The notes beneath the pieces are model-generated. The model was not told where the DNA came from and did not search any database. It saw nothing but the letters and a program-made list of their open reading frames with translations. Position numbers and translations under genes: made by a program. This document shows positions 16,755 to 25,389 of a stretch of 38,021 nucleotides of DNA, one piece after another. How positions within the stretch are numbered: position 1 is the first letter of the stretch; each line of letters starts with the position of its first letter. The stretch covers positions 1 through 38,021 of the forward strand of contig JAEINW010000021.1 in the NCBI GenBank assembly GCA_016342715.1. The letters run 5' to 3'. This DNA is from Salinivirgaceae bacterium. Its GTDB lineage: Bacteria > Bacteroidota > Bacteroidia > Bacteroidales > SZUA-534.

Positions 16755-17315
16755 ATGTCAGAAAAACTAAAGGAAGACCAATTAATTTTAAGTTATAAGA
16801 AAACAAAAAACCTTAATTTCTTATCAACATTATATGCTTCTTATATGCCTTTGGTTTATGGGGTTTGTTTAAAGTATCTTAAAAATAGAGATCATGCTCA
16901 AGATGCTGTAATGGATATTTTTGAAAAGCTAACTTTAGAATTGTTAAAACACGATGCACCAGAAAATTTTAAAATTTGGTTATATGTAGTAACAAAAAAC
17001 TTTTGCTTAATGAAATTAAGAAAAGACAGCTCTGATAGTAAGGCTTTTAAAAAATTATCGATTGAATTTATGGATAATGGATATGAGGTGCATCCTTTGG
17101 ATGAAGATGAAGATTTAACTCCTCAACTAATAGAATGTATGGAAAAACTGAAAGAAAAACAGCGATTATCCATTGAGTTATTTTATTATAAAAAACTATG
17201 TTACAAAGAAATAGCCGATAAATTAAATGAATCGGAGAAAACGGTAAAAAGCAATATTCAAAATGGCAAACGAAACTTAAAAATTTGCCTTGAGGGAGAA
17301 ATGAAGAATGAATAA
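16755..17315 (+). CDS. ECF-type RNA polymerase sigma factor
   Basis: 186-aa sigma-70 family protein of the ECF type. Region 2 covers ~20-60 ('YASYMPLVYGVCLKYL', 'DHAQDAVMDIFEKL'); region 4 covers ~130-180 ('KQRLSIELFYYKKLCYKEIA', then the recognition helix 'SEKTVKSNIQNGKRNLK'). Cytosolic; directs RNA polymerase to an unknown regulon. The membrane anti-sigma factor gene follows 119 bp downstream, the gap being filled by a degenerate CAGT-type repeat. The divergent VWA protein is the likely envelope partner. ATG at 16755; TAATTTTA about 35 nt upstream is a weak -7 candidate. Confidence 0.92.
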   Translation: MSEKLKEDQLILSYKKTKNLNFLSTLYASYMPLVYGVCLKYLKNRDHAQDAVMDIFEKLTLELLKHDAPENFKIWLYVVTKNFCLMKLRKDSSDSKAFKKLSIEFMDNGYEVHPLDEDEDLTPQLIECMEKLKEKQRLSIELFYYKKLCYKEIADKLNESEKTVKSNIQNGKRNLKICLEGEMKNE

Positions 17316-17344
17316 TTAGTAATGAACAATAAAGGTGAAAAATA

Positions 17345-17406
17345 GCAGTAGAAAACAGTAAGCAGTAAACTGATGACTGGTGACTGGTGACTGAGAACTG
17401 AGAACT
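17345..17406 (+). repeat. Degenerate ACTG-rich repeat between sigma and anti-sigma genes
   Basis: Tandem, imperfect units such as GCAGTAG, AACAGTAA, GACTGGT (twice) and GACTGAGAACTGAGAACT fill the gap between the two genes. This is the reverse-complement orientation of the repeats at 23797-23877 and 31092-31117 (AGTTCTCAGTC). It reads as an inserted intergenic repeat rather than coding or regulatory DNA. Confidence 0.6.
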
Positions 17407-17434
17407 AACAACAAAAAATTGAGAAATCGAAAAA

Positions 17435-18805
17435 ATGGATAAAAAGCCAAAATATAGCGTGCAACAAATCCTTAATTATTTAAAAGATAAATTAGTAAAT
17501 AAAGAAAGGTATGAACTGGAAAAGGATATTGCTAGTGACCCTTTCTTATCGGATGCGATGGATGGTTTTTCAATGTTAGAGATTAATGAATTAGAAAATG
17601 ATTTTGACACACTTAATAATAGCTTGCAACAAAAAATTAAACCTTCATACAATATTAATCCTCTATTTAAAATAGCTGCTACTATTGCTTTATTTTTAAC
17701 CATTGGTTCTATTACATATTTTTATGTATTCCCAAATTTATATCCTGAAAAAATTGCACAGCAACATTCAAAAACTGAAAAACAACAAATAAATGAACCT
17801 AGTACATTAAAAGAAGCTTCTGAAATTACAATTCCTGTGGATTCAGTAATCATTAAACTAAATACCAATAACGCTAAAAAACAGAGGAAAACTGAAGCAA
17901 AAAAGAATACAATTTCTAGCGGTACTTTTACTAAAGAAACTATTACTTTAGAAAATACACCTATAGCTTCAAAAGAAGCTCGAAATATTACATCTGTTAA
18001 AAAAGAAACACCTAAAGAAAATATTGCAAGTACACAAACTATTGATAATGCTCAAATGCTTGAAAAAGTTGAAGATTGGGAAGCTGAAAGTCAGCTAATT
18101 GAAAAAGATGAATTTTATATCACAGAGCAAGCAATAGCCACTGCAACAGCAAAAAGTCAAGGCAAAATAATTCTATCTGAAAATAAACCTGAAGCGCCAT
18201 CAAAAAGCTTAAAAAAGTTAAATAAAAGGAATCAGGCTCAAAAGGCCTCTATGGAAGCCGAATTAGCTCTTGAGGATTTAAACATAGTAACTGGAACTAT
18301 TTTAGTTGAACATGGAAATAAGCCTTATCCTGGAATCCACATTATCACCTATAGCGAGCAAAGTCAAACATATACTGATGAAAATGGTAATTTTGAATTA
18401 ACCATGAATGAAGACTCCATTGTTATAATTAATTTCGATAATCTTCCTCCTATTGAATACAATATCAATAAAGATCCCTTGCCAATACTGCTCAAATTAA
18501 AAACAATTGAAATAACATTTCCATCGGAATTTCAAAAACACGCAGAAGCGGAAAATGGAATTGAAAATCTTAAAAATTATATTCTTGAAAAAAAATCTCG
18601 CAGAACAGGCAATCCACACCCAGTAACTATTGCTTGTACAATAAATGAAAAAGGTGAATTTATTTCCTTTGTGATTGAAGGTTCGGAAGACGACATTTTT
18701 GCAAATCAGCTAATAAGGCTTTTAAAAGAAGGCCCTAAATGGATTCCTGCTGAAAATGAAGGCGAAAAAGTGAAAGAAGAAATTACAATTACCGTAATTT
18801 TCTAA
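17435..18805 (+). CDS. Membrane anti-sigma factor with CarboxypepD_reg and TonB_C-like domains
   Basis: 456-aa partner of the upstream ECF sigma factor. The cytosolic N-terminus has the Bacteroidota anti-sigma pattern ('YSVQQILNYLKDKLVNKERYE', then 'DPFLSDAMDGF'). A single transmembrane helix lies at ~75-97. A Lys/Thr/Glu-rich, low-complexity periplasmic linker follows (~105-275), then a CarboxypepD_reg-like fold (~285-350: 'GNKPYPGIHIIT', 'TYTDENGNFELT') and a C-terminal TonB_C-like domain (~375-456: 'HPVTIACTINEKGEFISFVI', ending 'EEITITVIF'). The periplasmic part probably senses an envelope partner, perhaps the divergent VWA protein that carries the same type of domain. Stop codon is 6 bp from the convergent mnmA stop. 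Confidence 0.8.
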   Translation: MDKKPKYSVQQILNYLKDKLVNKERYELEKDIASDPFLSDAMDGFSMLEINELENDFDTLNNSLQQKIKPSYNINPLFKIAATIALFLTIGSITYFYVFPNLYPEKIAQQHSKTEKQQINEPSTLKEASEITIPVDSVIIKLNTNNAKKQRKTEAKKNTISSGTFTKETITLENTPIASKEARNITSVKKETPKENIASTQTIDNAQMLEKVEDWEAESQLIEKDEFYITEQAIATATAKSQGKIILSENKPEAPSKSLKKLNKRNQAQKASMEAELALEDLNIVTGTILVEHGNKPYPGIHIITYSEQSQTYTDENGNFELTMNEDSIVIINFDNLPPIEYNINKDPLPILLKLKTIEITFPSEFQKHAEAENGIENLKNYILEKKSRRTGNPHPVTIACTINEKGEFISFVIEGSEDDIFANQLIRLLKEGPKWIPAENEGEKVKEEITITVIF

Positions 18806-18811
18806 TTTTGA

Positions 18812-19906
18812 TTAACTCTCAACCCTATTTATTACACCTCCACCAATTATATAGTCATCTTGATAAAATACAGCTGATTGCCCAGGCGTTATTGAATCAA
18901 CCGGATTGTAATATTCCACGCGAAGCATATCGCCATCTTGTGAAATTCGTGCCGGACCGCCATTATTTCTGTATCGAATTTTTGCAATAACCTCAATTTC
19001 ATCCTCAATTTTTTTGTAGCGCATTAAGTTCGATTGCTCCACATAAAAAACCTTACTGCTAACTTCATCTCTGGTACCCAAAACAACCGTATTCGTGCGT
19101 GGTACAATTTTAGTAACGTAAAGAGGATGTCCAACAGCTATCTCTAATCCCTTGCGTTGACCGATGGTGTAATTTGGATAGCCTTTGTGTTTTCCCAGCA
19201 CCTTGCCAGAAGTATCCACAAAGTCACCAGGGCCGAATCTATTTGCAAAATCAGGAACACGCTCCCGTAGAAACCTGCGATAGTCGTTATCAGGAATAAA
19301 ACATATTTCTTGTGATTCACGTTTTTTCGAAAGTTTCACAAATCCTTTATCGAAAGCAATTTTACGAACTTCATCTTTGGTATATCCGCCCAAAGGGAAC
19401 ATGGTTCTTCGCAAATTTTCCTGTGTTAAAGTCCATAAAAAATACGATTGATCTTTTGTACTGTCTTTTCCTTTTTTTATGAACAAGCGATCATTTTCCT
19501 CAATAATCTGAGCATAATGTCCGGTTGCAATCATATCACAATTTAGTTCATCGGCTTTTTTTATAATCTCACCCCACTTAATATCTGAATTACAAACCAC
19601 ACAAGGATTCGGAGTGCGACCTGCCAAATATTCACTCACAAAATTTTCAATTACTGAACTTTCAAATTGTTTACGGATATCTAAAATCTGATGATTAAAG
19701 CCAAATTGGTCGGCAATGGCTTTAGCTTCAAACATAGAATCAACGCTACAGCAACCGGTTTCTTTATCCATACAAGCTTGCGAAACTTGATCCCACGAGC
19801 GAAAAGTAACACCCTCTAATTCATACCCTTGATCTATTAATAACATGGCCGCCACTGTACTATCAATTCCACCGCTCATGGCCATTAAAACTCTTCCTTT
19901 ACTCAT
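18812..19906 (-). CDS. mnmA: tRNA-specific 2-thiouridylase
   Basis: 364-aa cytosolic enzyme that thiolates U34 of tRNA(Lys, Glu, Gln) at C2 using ATP and a persulfide donor. The PP-loop 'MAMSGGIDSTVAAMLL' lies at ~8-23; the catalytic cysteines lie in 'PNPCVVCNSDIKW' (~102) and 'SQEICFIPD' (~200). 'GHYAQI', 'KDQSYFLWTL' and 'YTIGQRKGLEIA' are also intact. The open frame extends upstream to a TTG at 20005, but the ATG at 19906 directly precedes the PP-loop, as in the family, and leaves a 74-bp gap to the upstream gene. Tail-to-tail with the anti-sigma gene. Confidence 0.96.
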   Translation of the reverse strand: MSKGRVLMAMSGGIDSTVAAMLLIDQGYELEGVTFRSWDQVSQACMDKETGCCSVDSMFEAKAIADQFGFNHQILDIRKQFESSVIENFVSEYLAGRTPNPCVVCNSDIKWGEIIKKADELNCDMIATGHYAQIIEENDRLFIKKGKDSTKDQSYFLWTLTQENLRRTMFPLGGYTKDEVRKIAFDKGFVKLSKKRESQEICFIPDNDYRRFLRERVPDFANRFGPGDFVDTSGKVLGKHKGYPNYTIGQRKGLEIAVGHPLYVTKIVPRTNTVVLGTRDEVSSKVFYVEQSNLMRYKKIEDEIEVIAKIRYRNNGGPARISQDGDMLRVEYYNPVDSITPGQSAVFYQDDYIIGGGVINRVES

Positions 19907-19980
19907 TCTACTACAAATCAATCTATTTTCAAAAAATCTAATCTTGCCTATAACAAGCCGCATGCAAAAAGGTTGGAAAA

Positions 19981-20790
19981 TTATCTTTTTCCGCCTCTCA
20001 ACCAATCCAAATCATTGGCATTTGATGGCCCATCATACTTATCTTTTCCCTCTTCAATTTTACGCATAAATTCGTCTTTCTCCTTTTCCGATTCCGGAGA
20101 AGTTCCTTTTTTATATTGATAAACTTTTTCAAGATTTCCAGTTTCATTATATTTTAACCAGCCCCCTTCCATATAGTCATTCACATATTTTCCTTCGCGA
20201 TACACTTTCCCATTTTTAAAATAAGCTTTGGCATCACCTTCCAATTTTCCATTCACATAGTTGGCTTCCCACATTAATTTGCCATTGGTATAATTTTTTA
20301 TCCAGGGCCCATGTTTTATACCCTCCTTATAATTCGTTTCTTCAATGCATATTCCTTCTGATGATAGTTGTTTAAACTGACCGTGTTTTATGCCTATTTT
20401 ATAGGATTCCTGTAAGTATAGCTGTCCTTTTTCGTCATAATATTTCCAAATGCTATCTTTTATTTGTCCGTAATATTTACCAATGGCCGCATATTTCCCA
20501 TTATTGTGAAAAAAGATGGCCGATGCATGCAAGCCTTTTTCATCGTAATTTAAATGTGCATACAAATCGCCATTTTTATCGTATCGCTTTAAAGCTCCCA
20601 CCGGTTTATCATCAACAAAATAGGCTTCAAATTTAAGCGTGCCATCATTGTAGTTCTTTTTCCAAAACCCTTGTTTAAAACCGTTTATATCGGAATAATT
20701 AACTAATGTATCGCCTTTCTGCCCCACATTTTGAGAGCTTGCAATAGTTACCGATAAAACTAATATTGAAACTATAAGTATGTACTTCAT
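19981..20790 (-). CDS. YwqK-family (MORN_2 repeat) secreted protein
   Basis: 269-aa exported protein. Signal peptide 'MKYILIVSILVLSVTIASSQ', then about eight MORN_2-type repeats of ~23 residues with the core 'G.w..Y...G.l..e..Y..Gk..G' (for example 'NGKLMWEANYVNGKLEGDAK'). Databases usually call these 'toxin-antitoxin system YwqK family antitoxin', a name with no support here because no toxin gene is nearby. The repeats probably form a beta-solenoid surface; function unknown. A longer frame reaches an ATG at 20871, but the start at 20790 is chosen because it begins a clean signal peptide and a consensus -7 box lies inside the extra stretch. The C-terminus is Lys/Asp/Glu-rich. Upstream of mnmA by 74 bp. 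Confidence 0.8.
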   Translation of the reverse strand: MKYILIVSILVLSVTIASSQNVGQKGDTLVNYSDINGFKQGFWKKNYNDGTLKFEAYFVDDKPVGALKRYDKNGDLYAHLNYDEKGLHASAIFFHNNGKYAAIGKYYGQIKDSIWKYYDEKGQLYLQESYKIGIKHGQFKQLSSEGICIEETNYKEGIKHGPWIKNYTNGKLMWEANYVNGKLEGDAKAYFKNGKVYREGKYVNDYMEGGWLKYNETGNLEKVYQYKKGTSPESEKEKDEFMRKIEEGKDKYDGPSNANDLDWLRGGKR

Positions 20791-20806
20791 TTTAAATATT
20801 TTTGTG

Positions 20807-20814
20807 CAAAAATA
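20807..20814 (-). promoter_or_regulatory. -7 box for the YwqK-family gene
   Basis: Minus-strand TATTTTTG fits TAnnTTTG exactly and ends 17 nt before the ATG at 20790. The -33 area is T-rich (TTTTTTT). It supports the shorter start codon. Confidence 0.4.
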
Positions 20815-20879
20815 CACGTTCAACCCGATTAAAAAAACACTCCTTGAATAATATACGTGTTTACATGACATAATCGTAT

Positions 20880-20907
20880 AAAAAAAGTGATCCCTCTTGA
20901 ATCACTT
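20880..20907 (-). terminator. Rho-independent terminator of the glucanotransferase gene
   Basis: On the minus strand, AAGTGAT (20901-20907), a 9-nt loop, ATCACTT (20885-20891) and then a T run. A perfect 7-bp stem located 32 bp after the stop codon at 20939. Confidence 0.85.
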
Positions 20908-20938
20908 ACCTTGCTATTCCCATGTAATCGATGGTATT

Positions 20939-23665
20939 TTAATCTATTTTCCTACCCGACTCGCTTACTATATTCTCAACAAGCTTATTAAAATCATTTG
21001 CCTTTAACAATTCTTCCATAGATACATGCAATCTATATTTCCAATAATGTCTAGGGTTAGCAGGATCATTAATTCGTTCGCCATTAGTATCTTTCGAACG
21101 CAATTTCTCATCCATGGCTAATAAATCCTGAATGGGAAAAATGGTCCACATGGCTGGTGAATGTAAATGTTGCACAATTATTTCTTTACACAACCAAGGT
21201 TCTGCAAAATATGGCATTTCACCCCAATTACCCATTTGTTCCTTATAAAACACTTGCATCTCATCACGACTTTCTTCCCACCAACCTCTAATAGTTGACA
21301 TATCATGTGTAGAGGTTGTGCAAACTGACATATAGGGTGCATCTGCCGGATGAGCAAAAGTTTTCTTTGGGTCTTTTGGCATTCGTTGAATCTCCAAGCT
21401 TAAAATATTGAATTGGTTCATTACCTCAGGAACCGATGCTGGTATCATTCCTAAATCTTCGCCACAAACCAACATATTTGTTGCATCAACTAAAGCTGGC
21501 AATTTTTCAAGTGCTTGTTGTTTCCAAAATTCCTCATGACGACGATAAAAATAATCTATATATAATTCATTAAAGCGTTCTTTTCTAACATCATCCAATT
21601 CCTTAAATGAATAGGTATCATGCATCGAAATTCTTGGATGATAATTATCAGTAAGTCCATCGGCTGGTAGTAATAGAACCTCAGCAGCCAAACGAACTAA
21701 GCCCCACATAATTGTCTTTTCCTTCTCTTTTAAATCTTCGGGTCCACCTTCACCAACAAAAAAGTCGTATATTTTTCGTTGCGTGGCATATGACTCTCTT
21801 AATTCAAAAATATTATATTCTTTTTCAACTAAATATTTTTCAATTACTTCCTCTGTGTAGCTATTAAAAATATCGTATAAAAAATGCCCTCGAATATATG
21901 GTTTGCAGAATCTGTTGTAATCAACCCAAACTCCTTTCGATTCCAATTCATGAGCTGAGAAAGGCAAATCGGGTCTAAAATGACCTAATATTCCCTGAAC
22001 CGCATGAAATGGAATTTCCCAAATTCTAAAAAAACCAAGAATATGGTCAATTCTATAGGCGTCAAAATATTCGGCCATTTTTGTTAATCGACCTCTCCAC
22101 CATTGGTAATTATCCTTGGCCATTTCTTTCCAATTATATGTTGGAAAACCCCAATTTTGACCATCTTCTGAAAAATCATCGGGTGGAGCTCCAGCCTGTC
22201 CATCAAAGTGATAAAGCCTAGGTTCGTACCATGCATCTACACTATATCTACTAATTCCAATTGGAATATCACCTTTAAATGCAACTCCTTTATTTTTACT
22301 GTAGCTAACTGCTTCCTTCAATTGTTTATCTAAATAAAACTGCACAAAATACCAAAAGGATATAGATTCGTATTCTTTAGATTTTGTATCAATTAATTTT
22401 TTAATTTTTGCTGCACTATACTTTTTATACTCACCCCATTTACTAAAATCGCTGGTTCCATATTCATCACGAAGAAAAGAAAAAGCAGCATATGGAATTA
22501 ACCAAGAACTATTGTTTTTAAAGAATTCAGTAAAGGCTTTGCTTTTTAAGAAGGTATTTTTCTTTTCCTTAAATAGGGTTTTTAAATAGTTAACTTTTAG
22601 TTTTAAAACCAATTCGTAATCAACATCAGGCTTTTTATTTAAATCCTTTTGTAGTTTTTTATATTCTGTAGCTAATTTTTCATCTTTAAGTATCCCTACC
22701 TTAAATATATTGATATAAAGCGGATGCAAAGCAAAAACTGAAATGGCCTTATAGGGATAGGAATCAAGAAATGAATTTGTTGATATGGTATCATTCACCG
22801 GTAAAACCTGAATCATTTTTAAACCAGTTTTCACACTCCAGTCCACTAGTTTTGTGAGATCTGAAAATTCACCTACACCAAAGCTATCGTTGGTACGGAT
22901 AGAAAATACGGGCAAACTAACCCCCGCCCCTTTTAAGTCATCGTTGGGGTAACGAAACAAGCCTTCGTTTATATGATAATGACTTTTCTCAAAGACATCG
23001 TCTAAATATACAAAGCGGTTACCTTGAGCCTCCCAGACAGTTAGCTCTCTGGTTTTCTTATCAAGTAAAAAGTATTTGTATTCGATAAGCTTTGGAAGAT
23101 GAGCGGCATTTATAGCAAGCTTCCAAACAGGAAAATCACTTGCGTTTAAAAGCAAGGCCTTTTTCTCATTCCAGGAACCCAGTTCTTTGCACGAACCAAC
23201 AATAGCTAACTGCTGATTTCTTCCTACTCTAGGTGCATTTATTTTGAATTCAATAATACTTTCTGCTTTTGCAGGCAACACATAAGGTTTGACATCTTCA
23301 TTATCGCGCTTGAATATAACATCAGAAAAAGCTGAGGTTTTCCAGACATGTTGCACACCAGGATACGACCAAATATCTTTTATGTGTATATTTTCAAAAC
23401 GTGCAGATCCATCTGAAAATTCTCTATCTTTAACAAACTCCCATTGAATAAAACCCGAGGATTCATCTTTTAAGAAAAACTTATAAGAGAAGGTTTTTTC
23501 AGCTGTTCCAGTTAATTTAATTTCTGTTTTCCATTTATTTGGAGCAATGCAATTCAGGGCTATCGCTTTTGAGTCATCCCAGCTTCCTAATTCTTTAAGT
23601 GATCCAATTACAAACAAATTCTGTCCCCATTGCGACGGGCAATAACACTCGATAGTAATAATCAT
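20939..23665 (-). CDS. malQ: 4-alpha-glucanotransferase (GH77) with two N-terminal CBM20 domains
   Basis: 908-aa amylomaltase/DPE2-type enzyme that transfers alpha-1,4-glucan segments in maltodextrin, starch or glycogen metabolism. Two starch-binding CBM20 modules lie at ~1-115 ('GQNLFVIGSLKELGSWDDSKA') and ~125-240 ('GRNQQLAIVGSCKELGSW'). The GH77 barrel spans ~250-890 with 'LPVFSIRTNDSFGVGEFSDL', the nucleophile Asp in 'DAYRIDHILGFFRIW', the acid/base Glu in 'CGEDLGMIP' and the transition-state Asp in 'TSTHDMSTIRGWW'. An ~130-residue Lys-rich insertion within the barrel is typical of the plant DPE2-like and Bacteroidetes forms. No signal peptide, so cytosolic. Single-gene unit ending in a terminator. 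Confidence 0.95.
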   Translation of the reverse strand: MIITIECYCPSQWGQNLFVIGSLKELGSWDDSKAIALNCIAPNKWKTEIKLTGTAEKTFSYKFFLKDESSGFIQWEFVKDREFSDGSARFENIHIKDIWSYPGVQHVWKTSAFSDVIFKRDNEDVKPYVLPAKAESIIEFKINAPRVGRNQQLAIVGSCKELGSWNEKKALLLNASDFPVWKLAINAAHLPKLIEYKYFLLDKKTRELTVWEAQGNRFVYLDDVFEKSHYHINEGLFRYPNDDLKGAGVSLPVFSIRTNDSFGVGEFSDLTKLVDWSVKTGLKMIQVLPVNDTISTNSFLDSYPYKAISVFALHPLYINIFKVGILKDEKLATEYKKLQKDLNKKPDVDYELVLKLKVNYLKTLFKEKKNTFLKSKAFTEFFKNNSSWLIPYAAFSFLRDEYGTSDFSKWGEYKKYSAAKIKKLIDTKSKEYESISFWYFVQFYLDKQLKEAVSYSKNKGVAFKGDIPIGISRYSVDAWYEPRLYHFDGQAGAPPDDFSEDGQNWGFPTYNWKEMAKDNYQWWRGRLTKMAEYFDAYRIDHILGFFRIWEIPFHAVQGILGHFRPDLPFSAHELESKGVWVDYNRFCKPYIRGHFLYDIFNSYTEEVIEKYLVEKEYNIFELRESYATQRKIYDFFVGEGGPEDLKEKEKTIMWGLVRLAAEVLLLPADGLTDNYHPRISMHDTYSFKELDDVRKERFNELYIDYFYRRHEEFWKQQALEKLPALVDATNMLVCGEDLGMIPASVPEVMNQFNILSLEIQRMPKDPKKTFAHPADAPYMSVCTTSTHDMSTIRGWWEESRDEMQVFYKEQMGNWGEMPYFAEPWLCKEIIVQHLHSPAMWTIFPIQDLLAMDEKLRSKDTNGERINDPANPRHYWKYRLHVSMEELLKANDFNKLVENIVSESGRKID

Positions 23666-23681
23666 ATAGCAGAAAGTTTAA

Positions 23682-23689
23682 CAAATTTA
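23682..23689 (-). promoter_or_regulatory. Possible -7 box of the glucanotransferase gene
   Basis: Minus-strand TAAATTTG matches TAnnTTTG, 16 nt upstream of the ATG at 23665; no convincing -33 element is seen, and the leader would be very short. Confidence 0.3.
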
Positions 23690-23796
23690 ACAACGGGGGA
23701 ATTGTCTGACTAAAAGTACAAAAAGATTATAAAATTGCAAGAAGTGTTTTGTAAAAAAGAGGGCGTCAAAAAAAAATGTTTTCTCCACAAAGCATC

Positions 23797-23877
23797 CAGT
23801 TCTCAGTCAACAGTTCTCAGTCTTCAGTTCTCAGTCCTCAGTTCTCAGTCTTCAGTCTTCAGTTCGCAGTCTTCAGT
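23797..23877. repeat. CAGTTCTCAGT / CAGTCTTCAGT tandem repeat array
   Basis: About eight imperfect 7-11-bp units (CAGTTCTCAGT, CAACAGTTCTCAGT, CTTCAGT) run in tandem. The surrounding 23666-24078 gap (413 bp) also holds the possible promoter of the glucanotransferase gene at its left end and the trxB terminator at its right end. I see no gene in it: a 68-codon frame on the plus strand is simply a translation of the Ser/Gln-coding repeats. The same units occur at 31092-31117 and, inverted, at 17345-17406. Confidence 0.75.
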
Positions 23878-24017
23878 GTACTACCTTCCTGCTCTCGAAC
23901 TATCCATTTTTCCATCCTTCATCCATAAACACTTACTCTGAAATACGAAAAAATATAAATATAAAGAACTCAACGATTAGAATATCAAATAATTGAAGGT
24001 TCCAAAAAGTGAACTAC

Positions 24018-24052
24018 ATAAAAAAGCCATCAAATTAAAATTCAATGGCTTT
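24018..24052 (-). terminator. Rho-independent terminator of trxB
   Basis: Minus-strand AAAGCCAT (24045-24052), a 14-nt loop, ATGGCTTT (24023-24030) and then a short T run. An 8-bp perfect stem 27 bp after the trxB stop codon. Confidence 0.8.
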
Positions 24053-24078
24053 AGTAAAAAAATATTTTAAGAATTTAT

Positions 24079-25077
24079 TTAGTTTTCAGCCAAATAACGT
24101 TCAGCATCTAAAGCGGCCATACAACCCGAACCTGCAGCTGTAATTGCCTGACGGTAAATATGATCTTGAACGTCGCCACATGCGAAAACCCCCGCAACAT
24201 TTGTTTTTGACGATTTTCCTTTGGTAATAATATAACCCGTTTCATCGGTTTCAACATAAGGTTTGAAAACATCGGAATTTGGGGTATGACCAATTGCTAA
24301 AAAGAATCCATCCACTTTAATTTCAACTTCGGCTTCGTCGGCTTGGCCTTTACGTTTCAATAATTTCACGCCTTGTACAACACTACCGTCTCCAAGAACT
24401 TCTAAGGTATTGTGCTCAAATAAAACCTCAATATTTTTGGTGTTAAAAACACGCTCCTGCATGGCTTTTGAAGCACGTAAATGGTCTTTTCTAATAATTA
24501 AATAAACCTTTTTACAAAGGTTTGCTAAATAAGTAGCCTCTTCTGCAGCAGTATCTCCTCCACCAACTACAGCAACATCTTTTCCACGATAAAAGAATCC
24601 ATCGCAAGTTGCACATGCCGAAACACCTCCACCACGATAGGTTTCTTCCGATTCTAAGCCTAAATATTTAGCAGTTGCTCCGGTTGAAATAATTACAGAA
24701 TCAGCAGTAATAACTTTTTCTCCATCAACCACAACTTTATGAACTTTACCAGAAAAATCAGCTTCGGTTACAGTTCCCCATCTAACTTCAGTTCCAAAAC
24801 GCTCTGCTTGTTTTTTCAAATCTTCCATCATGGCAGTTCCATCGGTTCCTTCAGGATACCCTGGAAAATTATCAACTTCAGTAGTTGTTGTAAGTTGACC
24901 TCCGGCTTGCATTCCCTGAATCATTACTGGATTCAGATTTGCTCTGGCTGCATAAATAGCAGCAGTGTATCCAGCAGGTCCAGAACCAATTATTAAACAT
25001 TTTATATGCTCAGCTTCGCCCGTTGGAACTTTATCAGTTTGCCCTTGTGGCATATCCATCTTTTTAAAAAAATCCAT
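24079..25077 (-). CDS. trxB: Thioredoxin-disulfide reductase
   Basis: 332-aa flavoprotein that reduces thioredoxin with NADPH. FAD motif 'IIGSGPAGYTAAIYAARANL' lies near residue 30; the redox-active CATC in 'SACATCDGFF' lies at ~153-156; the NADPH-binding motif is 'VAVVGGGDTAAEEATYLANL' (~165), and 'GVFACGDVQDHIYRQ' binds FAD near the C-terminus. Compared with E. coli it has a short extra N-terminal leader of ~24 residues ('MDFFKKMDMPQGQTDK'), common in Bacteroidota. Cytosolic. Stand-alone gene with its own consensus -7 box and terminator; the thioredoxin gene is not in the window. Confidence 0.96.
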   Translation of the reverse strand: MDFFKKMDMPQGQTDKVPTGEAEHIKCLIIGSGPAGYTAAIYAARANLNPVMIQGMQAGGQLTTTTEVDNFPGYPEGTDGTAMMEDLKKQAERFGTEVRWGTVTEADFSGKVHKVVVDGEKVITADSVIISTGATAKYLGLESEETYRGGGVSACATCDGFFYRGKDVAVVGGGDTAAEEATYLANLCKKVYLIIRKDHLRASKAMQERVFNTKNIEVLFEHNTLEVLGDGSVVQGVKLLKRKGQADEAEVEIKVDGFFLAIGHTPNSDVFKPYVETDETGYIITKGKSSKTNVAGVFACGDVQDHIYRQAITAAGSGCMAALDAERYLAEN

Positions 25078-25124
25078 AATATTATTATAATTGTTAAAAG
25101 TCTCTAATCTATTTTAAGTCCTGA

Positions 25125-25132
25125 CAAAATTA
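25125..25132 (-). promoter_or_regulatory. -7 box upstream of trxB
   Basis: Minus-strand TAATTTTG matches TAnnTTTG exactly, 48 nt upstream of the trxB ATG. The rest of the 312-bp gap 25078-25389 is AT-rich, with one 8-bp perfect inverted repeat (AATAAGCT at 25257-25264 and AGCTTATT at 25270-25277) that could be a weak terminator for the permease gene, although it lacks a T run. No gene is seen in the gap. Confidence 0.45.
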
Positions 25133-25389
25133 TATAATTAAATATAGATTTATTCAGAAGTTATCAACGAATTATCAAAAATGAGTCCTTAATTAACACT
25201 TGTCCTGTTTTTGAATGGTTAATATTGTGTGCAAATTAGACTTGTAATTCAGTATTAATAAGCTATTAAAGCTTATTAAATATTCATTTATATAGATATA
25301 TTAATTTACATTGAATTTTTTGATAGTTATATAATCAATCTTTATAGGAATATTTGTCATGAAAACACTACAAAAATTGTCAGTTTTCT

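Noticed and set aside
19981-20790. Reading the YwqK-family protein as part of a toxin-antitoxin pair
   Set aside because: It has a signal peptide and MORN-type repeats, and no toxin-like gene is adjacent; the family label is historical.
23735-23941. 68-codon plus-strand frame rich in Ser and Gln
   Set aside because: It is a translation of the CAGT-type repeat array and has no start context or similarity; not a gene.
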